NCBI GenBank assembly: GCA_019636385.1
Contig: JAHBXT010000002.1
Span: 434,001 to 498,000, forward strand
Reading direction: 5' to 3'
Length of the DNA stretch: 64,000 nt
From: Pirellulaceae bacterium
GTDB lineage: Bacteria > Planctomycetota > Planctomycetia > Pirellulales > Pirellulaceae
The position numbers and the translations under genes were made by a program. This document shows positions 1 through 7,371 of this stretch, in pieces (position 1 is the first letter of the stretch; each line of letters starts with the position of its first letter). The notes under the pieces are model-generated. The model made no database searches. It was not told the DNA's origin and saw only the letters and a program-made list of their open reading frames with translations.

Positions 1-396
1 CAGATCATGTTCCATGGCGGCGTAGGCGTTGGCAACCGTCTGAGCTTCGACGCCCTGGAAGGCATCCACCAATAGCAATGCGCCTTCGCAACAGGTCAGG
101 CTACGCGATACTTCGTAGTGAAAATCGACGTGGCCGGGTGTGTCAATTAGATTCAGCTCGTACCATTGACCTTCGTATTGTGTGCGCAACGTGACCGCCT
201 TGGCCTTGATCGTGATTCCTCGCGAACGCTCCAGGTCCATGCCGTCCAGCAGTTGCTCGCGCATCTCGCGCGTCGCTACCGTGCCGGTACGTTCCAATAG
301 ACGGTCCGCCAGCGTGCTCTTGCCATGATCGATGTGAGCGATAATGCAAAAATTACGAATGTTACTAATCGGTATATCGTTCGGTGGCTGGCTCAG
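1..396 (-). CDS. lepA: Elongation factor 4 (LepA), 3' part cut by window edge
   Basis: This is the N-terminal GTPase domain of LepA/EF-4, the ribosome-bound translation factor that promotes back-translocation. The reverse-strand translation shows the G1 loop (AHIDHGKST), the switch I region ([13 protein letters not shown]) and the G3 motif (DTPGHVDF). The protein runs off position 1, so domains II to V and the C-terminal domain are outside the window. The reading frame opens after a stop at 438-436. Between that stop and the G1 loop there is no in-frame ATG, GTG or TTG. A CTG at 396-394 is preceded by GGGAG (408-404) with 7 nt spacing and is taken as the start. ATT or ATA codons further in are alternatives. 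The ROK kinase gene ends 70 nt upstream on the same strand. Identity is certain; the start is not. Confidence 0.9.
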   Translation of the reverse strand, partial: MSQPPNDIPISNIRNFCIIAHIDHGKSTLADRLLERTGTVATREMREQLLDGMDLERSRGITIKAKAVTLRTQYEGQWYELNLIDTPGHVDFHYEVSRSLTCCEGALLLVDAFQGVEAQTVANAYAAMEHDL

Positions 397-465
397 CGCT
401 TGACTCCCACGGTGACCGTTGAATGGCGGACCTTGTTAACTGAAATTTGTGAAGGTTGCCAGTAC

Positions 466-1494
466 TCAGTGCTCGTTATCTGCTCGGGCGATGCCGGCAG
501 CACCAATGTAGCCGGCGTCTCCTCCCAGAGACGCAAATTCTATTTTCGTTCCACTGGCAACGTTGGAAAACGCCCGCTTGCGAAATTCGGCGGTAGTTGC
601 GGCCAAGAACCGCTGACCTATAGCGCATTTGGGACCGCCAAAATCCATCGCGCCGCCCAGAACGACCAAGCCGGGATCAACGATGGCTACTGCAGTGGCA
701 ATTCCAATGCCCAGAAAATGTGCTGTCTCGTCAATGATCCGCAAGGCCAGACCGTCGCCACCAACGGCTGATAGATAGACGTCTTTGGCTGACACCCTAC
801 CCTGCTCTTGCAGCCGACGCGATAGATCGCTGGAAGGCTCCCTCTCCGCTAGCTCTCGGGCTCGAGCGGCTACAGCGCTCGCCGACGCGTAAGCCTCCAA
901 CTCGCCGCGCCCGCCGCCCCAGACGCACAGGCGAGCTTCCGGGGAGCTGTCGACAATCATGTGCCCGCACTCGCTGCCAAAGCTGTTCACTCCATTGATT
1001 AGCCGGCCCTCATGGATCACGCCTCCGCCCACACCAGTACCCAGCGTAAACATGATCAGACTTTGGTGTGCCGAACCGGCTCCGATCCAGAACTCGCCGA
1101 ATGCCGCAGCGTTCGCATCGTTAACGAAGCTGACCGGTCGCCCGGTGGCCTTGGCCAGAGCATCTCGAATCGGAAACTGATGCCAGTGTGGTAGGTTAGG
1201 CGGTTCGAGTAACATGCCGCGTTGCAAACACATCGAACCGGGACTTCCTAATCCGATTCGGCCAATTTGGGAAATTGAAATGCCAGCCTTGCGGGTCAGT
1301 TCACGACCTGCAGCAACTATCCTGTCAATCGCCTGTTGCGGACCTTGTGACTCCAGCGTCTCAATCGAAGTAAACGCCAGAGTTGCCCCTAAGTTATCCA
1401 GGACTCCTAATTTAATGTTGGTGCCGCCCAGGTCGACTCCCCAAAAGAAGGGGTCGGATGCCTGGGAAAGAGGAACGATAGGTTGTGAGGTCAT
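466..1494 (-). CDS. ROK family sugar kinase (glucokinase-like)
   Basis: 342-residue ROK-family protein, probably an ATP-dependent sugar kinase such as glucokinase. The N-terminal phosphate-binding motif DLGGTNIKLGV and the second nucleotide motif FTLGTGVGGGVI are clear. The catalytic region FVNDANAAAFGE carries the expected Asp. The usual ROK zinc motif (CxCGxxGCxE) just before LEAYAS is not kept: the sequence reads VWGGGRGELE, with Val, Gly and Glu where the three Cys should be, although a Cys lies one residue before. The start is an ATG at 1494. The gene lies directly upstream of lepA on the same strand, and nothing in the neighbourhood identifies the sugar. Confidence 0.88.
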   Translation of the reverse strand: MTSQPIVPLSQASDPFFWGVDLGGTNIKLGVLDNLGATLAFTSIETLESQGPQQAIDRIVAAGRELTRKAGISISQIGRIGLGSPGSMCLQRGMLLEPPNLPHWHQFPIRDALAKATGRPVSFVNDANAAAFGEFWIGAGSAHQSLIMFTLGTGVGGGVIHEGRLINGVNSFGSECGHMIVDSSPEARLCVWGGGRGELEAYASASAVAARARELAEREPSSDLSRRLQEQGRVSAKDVYLSAVGGDGLALRIIDETAHFLGIGIATAVAIVDPGLVVLGGAMDFGGPKCAIGQRFLAATTAEFRKRAFSNVASGTKIEFASLGGDAGYIGAAGIARADNEH

Positions 1495-1717
1495 TATGTT
1501 GCAAGCTTTACGGTCACGAGAGGTGGCGAGAGTCCCAGTATAGGTACTTAGGGCTCAAACGCCCAGAGGAACCCGGAATGACGTCCCGCTCAACCATGCA
1601 GAACCAATGCGGCTTGAACCTAAGAGGTAAGTCCAATGTGTAGCGAGAGCTGGAACCACCGCCTAGCAAACGGTGCGAATTGCGTTTTAATTCCGTTTTC
1701 GCGGGCTCGAAGGGATG

Positions 1718-4700
1718 TCACTCATTGGGTATCTCATTCAGCGTATACGCACCAGCCGGAAAGACCAGTGGCTCGCCGGCCGCTGACCGAACTGCGGGAG
1801 CCTTCAGCATGAATACGCGATCGGCTTCTAAATCGCTCACCACCAGATCCACGCTCATGCGATCGTCGGCTACGGTTACACTTGCCGTCTTCACACTGCG
1901 TCGATCCAGCTCTGGCGAACCGTAAGCACCGGTGTATTCGTAGCGATAGCTTTCCAGGGCGTAGGAAGCTGGATCAGCGGCGGACGAGGGGTTCACCGGA
2001 GCGGTAAACCGGATGCGGAAGCCGGTGGGGCGCGCGTGGATCGACTGCATCTCGAACGGGATTTGGCCGGTGAAGTCGATGCGGAACAGCGCGCCACGGT
2101 CGGGTTGCGCCATCCAACCGGGCTCGGTAATGCTGCCCACATACATTGTACCGCGTGGATCAAAGGCGATCGTCAACGGACCCAGCAGGCCCTTATTCCA
2201 AAACGGAAAACAGGCCCCCTGATAGACGCCATTGACTTCTTCGACGTTGGCCCGAATGATTGCGCCCCCAAACATCAACTCGGCCATGAACAACTGTCCG
2301 GCAAATGGTCCAAAGTTGCCTTGGGTGTTTTCGTAGGCTACCCCGTTAATAGACCGTGCCCAAGCGTAAGGAATCCAGACCGTGGTCTGGCCCCTCGGTC
2401 GGTCCTTGTCGCCGGGCTTGGAGTTGTTGAACCAACCAAAGTATTTTCCTTCAGTGGCATGGCAGAGCTTGTTGGTCGCGACCCATTCACCTTGATTGTC
2501 GGTAAAGAAAACTTCCCCACCAGGGCCGCTGCACCATCCCAGCGGATTGCGCATCCCAAATGCAAATTCTTCAGGTGGCTGTCCTGGCCGCAAGCGTATT
2601 GCGCTGCTGGAGCCGATCTGCGTCTGGTTGGCATACGGAGCATACGAAATGACAAACGCGCCACTCTGGTCGCGACACAGGCCGTAAGCCATGTCGTAGC
2701 TGTCGGCGATGCCATGAGTCAGCGCAAACTGCCGTTCAAATCGCCATGGCTGGCCGTTCTGTTCGATAATCTTGGTCAAACTCCCTCGATGCAAAATGTA
2801 GATCGCATCTTCTTCGGCCAGCATTGACAGTGCATCTTGGTAGAGTCCTTGACCGTACAATTCAAACGCGTTCTTATCAGCCTCAAAAACCAACAGTTCG
2901 CCGGTCTTAAGTGAAACTACAAACACGCGTCCGTCGGTCGGATGCACCGCCAAGGCCCCCGCCATGATTCGATCTTCGCCCGATACGATCTTGGGCCTGG
3001 GCAACATCACCGCGCGATAGCCCGGACGTTCCAGCGAGCCTTCCTCCGCATCAGGAAATGTAAGCGGTTGGTTGGGCCAGGCAGCGGGATCCTCCGGGTC
3101 GGGCAATTCAATGGTTTGTTCGTCACGAATCAACTGACGTGAACCGCCAGCCGGTGACACCAAGCGAATGGTCTCGCTAAACTCCTTATCGGCTGACCAA
3201 ATCAATCGCACTCCGTCAGCCAGCCGATGGTAGCCCAAAAAATTCGGCTGATTATCCAGCGGCTGCATTTCGAGGGGAACTGACTGGCCACGAGCCAGAA
3301 ATTGGCGAATACGACCGATGACATTGCGCTGAATTTGCCCTCCTACGAATAGTGCCACGGGCTTGTGTTGACGCAAATCGTACACCAGCAAGTCATGGTG
3401 AGCGTTCAGCACGCTGATGCTGTCCACGACGCTACCGTCGGGCAGGCGGATGGGTATTTGTGCAACAATGACTCCCTCACGCGGTGGCTGGACGGGGACT
3501 GGTAGCGGCGGTGTTGGACTGGGAGCGTCTTTGCCAAGCGATAGATAGGCCCACAGGGCTGCCTTTTGTTTATCCGAGTCACCGTCCAAGATGTGCGCGA
3601 GTGTGGCTGGTTGTCCATGTGGAAAAATGTCGGGCATGGGGGTGTTTGGTGCAAACCGCATCGGCGACTCGACGAATCGGTCGAACCAGTCACGACGTAC
3701 ACGGCCGAGCGTGCGCGTTAGGTCGGGGCCGATTGCGATTGGGTCTGGCGCGCCGAGGAGCTTGCCATTCCAAACGTGGCACGAAACGCAAGCGTAGCCC
3801 TGAAATCCGGCAAGATGCGCGCCGTGAAGCGTCGCCAACGTCGGATCATCGCTGGCCGAAACTGCGGCATCCTGCGTATCGACTATTTCTCCATCCGCTT
3901 CGGCCAATGCTTGGACTAGCAGATGCGCATCGTCTCCAAAATGGGGCATACGATAACTATAATTTTCTCCGCGCAGGCTAGTTGTTCCCTGACTGACGAC
4001 GTTCAGCAAGTGTTCGCGAGTGAGCTTCTGATGTGGATTGGTAAGTCGCGGCGCTCGCTGAAAGGGGACTTCTTGCAGATAAGCGCCGACGATCGCGCTA
4101 CCAACGACTTCCAGTGGAGATCGCTGGCTGCTGTCGCGCTGATGACATTTGACGCAGCCAGCTCTAGCCAAGCGACGCTGTCGGTTTGAATAAGGAGATG
4201 GGTGGTGCTCACTGGCGGCGACTGACAGGTAGGGCTGTGCGCGCTGTAGTACAGATTGCGAATAGCGGGCTCCACGACAGTTTGCGAGGGTGTCTGGTGA
4301 GGTCGGATTCTGCCTGGATGAACTCTCGTCACTAACTGCTGATGCAGCTTGGGTTGCCATGGGATTGTTCATAGTTCGCGTGTCTCCCAGTCCAGAATGA
4401 CACGCCACACAGCCACGATCAACGATCAGCCGCTGGGCCGCCTCTGACGGACTGTTAACTCCTAGTTTACCAAGGACGGCAATAATCTCAGCCTGTGTCG
4501 GCGGAACCATCTTTGGCAGCAAGGTGGGCCTGGACCACAGCAGCAGGTACGCAGCTAGGTCGACCGCCTCGCCAGCCTGCACAGGAATTCGTGGCATGCG
4601 TCCATCGGGAAAGCGAACGTGGGGATCGCGTAGAAAACCAGCGATATCCGCCGGTGACATTCGATCGGCAATGTCGGCCAATCCGCGTTGGCCCACTGAC

Positions 4701-5611
4701 GGTTGCTGCTGTCGCTCGACGTCATCCGGAATCCAGTGGCAGGTTGCGCAGCCCAAGTTCATAAACAGCAGGCGACCGTTGCGATGATCGCCAACCGCTG
4801 TCTTAACTTCAGCCGACACTGCTGGCTGCCTGTTAGTTAACCAGTCCGCTACCAGCCAGCGTTCGACGAACCCCGTATGATCATTTGAAAAAACCGCTGG
4901 CATGTGCGCATCGGGGCGTAAGGCACTTGGATCTGCCAGCCAGCTCACTAGCCACTGCTGATTCAGTCGCTGGCCAGCATCGATCAGCGCTGGCCCTGGT
5001 ACAAAGTCGATCGAGGGAAACGCGCCGGCATGGCAACGCGCGCAACCGGCACGTTCGATCACGATGCGACCCTGCTCGGCCAATTGATCGAATTGGAATT
5101 GCGGTGTTTCCTGCTCTGCCAGATGTCCCAGTCGCCATGCAGCTAACGGTTCGCTCGCAAACGACTCGCCTTGCCACCATAGTTGCAGACGCGCGGCAAC
5201 GCCCGGTAAAGAGCGGAAAGATACTACCAACCGGTGATATCCAGGAACGACCTTCAGCGGAGTGCTCGCGGTGATGTGCGAGTCGTCCGATCTGCCGGTT
5301 CCCTGCAACACAACCTGGCCATCGACCGTCACGGAGACTGCGCCACCCACATACGCTGAAAAAGTAACACTGTCTTGAATCAGGATTGCACCATTCCAGG
5401 TTACGTTGATCGGGCCAGGAGGAATTCGTGGGTGGGGGCTCGAATCACCCAGAGTCAGCGCGGGCTTGGCATCCAGTCGCAGAACAGAGACTTCCGGATG
5501 TGACACCGAGCGATATTCGGCCACCAATCCCGGCCTCAGTTCATCGGTTTCCAATTCGATTTGTCCGACCAACGACATCGTCAGCAACCATGCGGCCAAC
5601 TGGCTAATCAT
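1718..5611 (-). CDS. Large exported multi-haem c-type cytochrome with PA14 domain and C-terminal propeller-like region
   Basis: Exported protein of about 1297 residues. A short hydrophobic signal peptide (MISQLAAWLLTMSLVG) is followed by a PA14-like beta-sandwich (about residues 25-160, ending with RLQLWWQGESF). Five CxxCH haem-attachment motifs then follow: CARCH near residue 195, CATCH near 290, CVACH near 405, CVKCH near 490 and CVSCH near 615. The C-terminal half resembles the sugar-dehydrogenase-type beta-propellers joined to cytochromes in planctomycetes (GLAVHPTDGRVFV-type repeats and GMRNPLGWCSGPGGEVFFTDNQG). The likely role is periplasmic oxidation of an organic substrate with electron transfer through the haems; the substrate is unknown. 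The ATG at 5611 is chosen over a GTG at 5620 because GGAG sits 8 nt before the ATG. Confidence 0.85.
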   Translation of the reverse strand: MISQLAAWLLTMSLVGQIELETDELRPGLVAEYRSVSHPEVSVLRLDAKPALTLGDSSPHPRIPPGPINVTWNGAILIQDSVTFSAYVGGAVSVTVDGQVVLQGTGRSDDSHITASTPLKVVPGYHRLVVSFRSLPGVAARLQLWWQGESFASEPLAAWRLGHLAEQETPQFQFDQLAEQGRIVIERAGCARCHAGAFPSIDFVPGPALIDAGQRLNQQWLVSWLADPSALRPDAHMPAVFSNDHTGFVERWLVADWLTNRQPAVSAEVKTAVGDHRNGRLLFMNLGCATCHWIPDDVERQQQPSVGQRGLADIADRMSPADIAGFLRDPHVRFPDGRMPRIPVQAGEAVDLAAYLLLWSRPTLLPKMVPPTQAEIIAVLGKLGVNSPSEAAQRLIVDRGCVACHSGLGDTRTMNNPMATQAASAVSDESSSRQNPTSPDTLANCRGARYSQSVLQRAQPYLSVAASEHHPSPYSNRQRRLARAGCVKCHQRDSSQRSPLEVVGSAIVGAYLQEVPFQRAPRLTNPHQKLTREHLLNVVSQGTTSLRGENYSYRMPHFGDDAHLLVQALAEADGEIVDTQDAAVSASDDPTLATLHGAHLAGFQGYACVSCHVWNGKLLGAPDPIAIGPDLTRTLGRVRRDWFDRFVESPMRFAPNTPMPDIFPHGQPATLAHILDGDSDKQKAALWAYLSLGKDAPSPTPPLPVPVQPPREGVIVAQIPIRLPDGSVVDSISVLNAHHDLLVYDLRQHKPVALFVGGQIQRNVIGRIRQFLARGQSVPLEMQPLDNQPNFLGYHRLADGVRLIWSADKEFSETIRLVSPAGGSRQLIRDEQTIELPDPEDPAAWPNQPLTFPDAEEGSLERPGYRAVMLPRPKIVSGEDRIMAGALAVHPTDGRVFVVSLKTGELLVFEADKNAFELYGQGLYQDALSMLAEEDAIYILHRGSLTKIIEQNGQPWRFERQFALTHGIADSYDMAYGLCRDQSGAFVISYAPYANQTQIGSSSAIRLRPGQPPEEFAFGMRNPLGWCSGPGGEVFFTDNQGEWVATNKLCHATEGKYFGWFNNSKPGDKDRPRGQTTVWIPYAWARSINGVAYENTQGNFGPFAGQLFMAELMFGGAIIRANVEEVNGVYQGACFPFWNKGLLGPLTIAFDPRGTMYVGSITEPGWMAQPDRGALFRIDFTGQIPFEMQSIHARPTGFRIRFTAPVNPSSAADPASYALESYRYEYTGAYGSPELDRRSVKTASVTVADDRMSVDLVVSDLEADRVFMLKAPAVRSAAGEPLVFPAGAYTLNEIPNE

Positions 5612-5906
5612 CAGCAGCACTCCAACTTGAAAGTAAAATCATGCCCTGTCTCTCCTATAATGCTAACTTGCGATGGTAGATCGGTTAGCTTCAATGACTA
5701 GCATACAAGCGTACGATTGAGTTGCACGCTGATTGGTCCTCGATCGCACGGATTTAAGATAAACATTTTCTTACTGGGAGTGCACTTGATGCGGCCTCAA
5801 ATGCGATCGGCTGATCGCTACGTTCACCCGTAGTATAGTACCAGCCCTGTCGCTGATTTACATGACTGAACCGTACGTCAACTCAGCCGGTGCCGATGCA
5901 TGGCCC

Positions 5907-5934
5907 TTGACCTGGGTTGCAAGAGGTGTATTAT
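5907..5934 (+). promoter_or_regulatory. Putative sigma-70-type promoter of the GntR-ABC operon
   Basis: TTGACC (5907-5912) and TATTAT (5929-5934) are spaced by 16 nt, close to the TTGACA/TATAAT consensus. The -10 box lies inside the quasi-palindrome proposed as the operator. This is inferred from sequence only. Confidence 0.5.
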
Positions 5935-5947
5935 TGTAGTAATGCAC
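5926..5947. promoter_or_regulatory. Putative GntR/YtrA-type operator (22-bp quasi-palindrome)
   Basis: The left half GTGTATTATTG and the right half TAGTAATGCAC are reverse complements at 8 of 11 positions; the outer parts read GTG.ATTA / TAAT.CAC. It overlaps the -10 box and ends 18 nt before the regulator's ATG. This fits autorepression by the GntR-type protein encoded immediately downstream. Confidence 0.5.
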
Positions 5948-5965
5948 TAAGGCAAGGCGTTGGTT

Positions 5966-6379
5966 ATGCCCTTATCCGCTTCACAATTCAATTTGCAGCC
6001 GTCATCCGGCGTGCCCATCTACCGACAATTGATGGATCAGGTGTCGATGCTGTTGGTGGGTGGCCAGGCGCAGCCAGGGGACATGCTGCCCAGCGTCCGC
6101 GAATTGGGAGCAGCACTGGACATCAATATGATGACGGTTTCGAAGGCCTACGCGCGATTAGAAGCAGAAGGGATCGTCCGCCGGGTGCGCGGTCAGGGAA
6201 TGGTACTGTGCGATTGGCAGCCTCGCGGTTCAGTGGCTCAGCGCTCCGCCGAATTGCGTCCGCTGCTCGAACAAGCGGTTATTCGCGGGCGTCAGCTCGG
6301 ATTATCGGATCAACACATCCGAGCCTGCATGGAAAGCGCACTGAAGGTATGGAAGGGTAAGTCGCTGGTCGGCAAGTAG
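5966..6379 (+). CDS. GntR-family transcriptional regulator (YtrA/YhcF subfamily)
   Basis: 137-residue regulator with an N-terminal winged helix-turn-helix typical of GntR proteins. Residues about 15-80 read IYRQLMDQV, LPSVRELGAALDINMMTVSKAYARLEAEGIV and RGQGM. Only a short helical tail follows, without a ligand-binding domain, which is the mark of the YtrA/YhcF group that controls ABC transporter operons. The ABC ATPase gene starts 38 nt downstream and the permease follows, so this is a typical regulator-transporter operon. A palindromic candidate operator overlaps its promoter. The ATG at 5966 is preferred; an in-frame TTG lies 6 nt upstream. Confidence 0.88.
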   Translation: MPLSASQFNLQPSSGVPIYRQLMDQVSMLLVGGQAQPGDMLPSVRELGAALDINMMTVSKAYARLEAEGIVRRVRGQGMVLCDWQPRGSVAQRSAELRPLLEQAVIRGRQLGLSDQHIRACMESALKVWKGKSLVGK

Positions 6380-6417
6380 CCATCGCAAGTAACTGCGCTT
6401 TTCATGGGGAGAGAAAC

Positions 6418-7371
6418 ATGCATCATGCGGACCAGTCTAACGGCCGGGAAATCGTGATTCGGACAAGCCGATTGCGAAAGAGTTTTTTGAAGCACGAGGT
6501 GCTACAGGGAATTGACCTGGAGATCCCTCGGGGATTGACGGTCGGTTTGTTGGGTTCCAACGGTGCCGGTAAGTCGACTTTGATCAAGTGCTTACTGGGG
6601 CTGCTGAAGCCTAGTTCGGGCACGGTCGAGCTAGCGGGTGAGTCAAGTTGGGATTTGACCGTGGATGTCAAAGAGCGGCTGGGTTACGTCCCGCAGATCA
6701 GTTCACTGTTACCCTGGATGACAGTGGCTTCACTGGTGGATTATGTCGGCGCGTTTTACCAGTACTGGCAACCCGAGCGTGCACACGGATTGGTACGTGA
6801 TTGGAACTTGGATCCCAAGCAGATCGTCGGCAAGCTGTCTGTGGGACAGAAACAAAAACTATCCACGATCCTGGCGTTGGGCCACAGTCCGGAATTGTTG
6901 ATCCTGGATGAACCGGTGGCTAGCCTGGATCCTGCGGCTCGCCGGCAGTTTATGCAGGAGCTGATCGCGCTGACGGCTGACGAACGTCATACGGTACTGT
7001 TTTCTACGCATATCATGTCGGACGTTGAGCGAGTGGCTTCGCATGTAGCCATCATGTCCGGCGGAAGAATTTCTTACTTTGGCGAACTGGACTCACTCAA
7101 GGAGCGGATCAAACGCGTGCGCTTGTCACGTCCAGAACGTTTTCCCGATGGACTTCAGTGCCCGGAGGCCATTCAAGCACGCTTTGATGGCCAACACGCC
7201 GTGCTAAGCATCGATACCGCGCAGGTTGATCTCGACATGTTGGCAGAGCGGTTTGGTGTAGCTGTCAGCGTCGAGGATTTGAATCTAGAAGAGATATTCT
7301 TAGAGCTTGAAGGCCGCTGGCTTCCGGCGTCCGCCAGCAGTCGTGCTGGACTTGAGGGAGCCAGTCGATGA
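6418..7371 (+). CDS. ABC transporter ATP-binding protein
   Basis: 317-residue cytoplasmic ATPase of an ABC transporter. Walker A is GSNGAGKST (about residues 49-57), the signature is LSVGQKQKL, Walker B is LLILDEPVASLD, and the H-loop lies in FSTHIMSDVER. The C-terminal 90 residues form the extra regulatory segment seen in ABC-2-type export ATPases. GGGGAGAG just before the ATG is a good ribosome site. Its stop codon overlaps the permease start (ATGA at 7368-7371), showing translational coupling. The substrate is unknown. By analogy with YtrB-type systems it may answer cell-envelope or antibiotic stress, but this is an inference. Confidence 0.93.
   Translation: MHHADQSNGREIVIRTSRLRKSFLKHEVLQGIDLEIPRGLTVGLLGSNGAGKSTLIKCLLGLLKPSSGTVELAGESSWDLTVDVKERLGYVPQISSLLPWMTVASLVDYVGAFYQYWQPERAHGLVRDWNLDPKQIVGKLSVGQKQKLSTILALGHSPELLILDEPVASLDPAARRQFMQELIALTADERHTVLFSTHIMSDVERVASHVAIMSGGRISYFGELDSLKERIKRVRLSRPERFPDGLQCPEAIQARFDGQHAVLSIDTAQVDLDMLAERFGVAVSVEDLNLEEIFLELEGRWLPASASSRAGLEGASR

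Larger units (their letters stand above)
5612..5965. other. Divergent intergenic region
   Basis: Roughly 350 nt separate the minus-strand cytochrome gene from the plus-strand regulator operon. No coding sequence is supported. The right end holds the promoter and operator described separately. The left part presumably carries the cytochrome promoter, but no convincing box was recognised. Confidence 0.6.

Noticed and set aside
2036..2827. A 263-codon plus-strand frame inside the cytochrome gene
   Set aside because: It is a shadow of the well-supported minus-strand cytochrome gene and has no protein features of its own.
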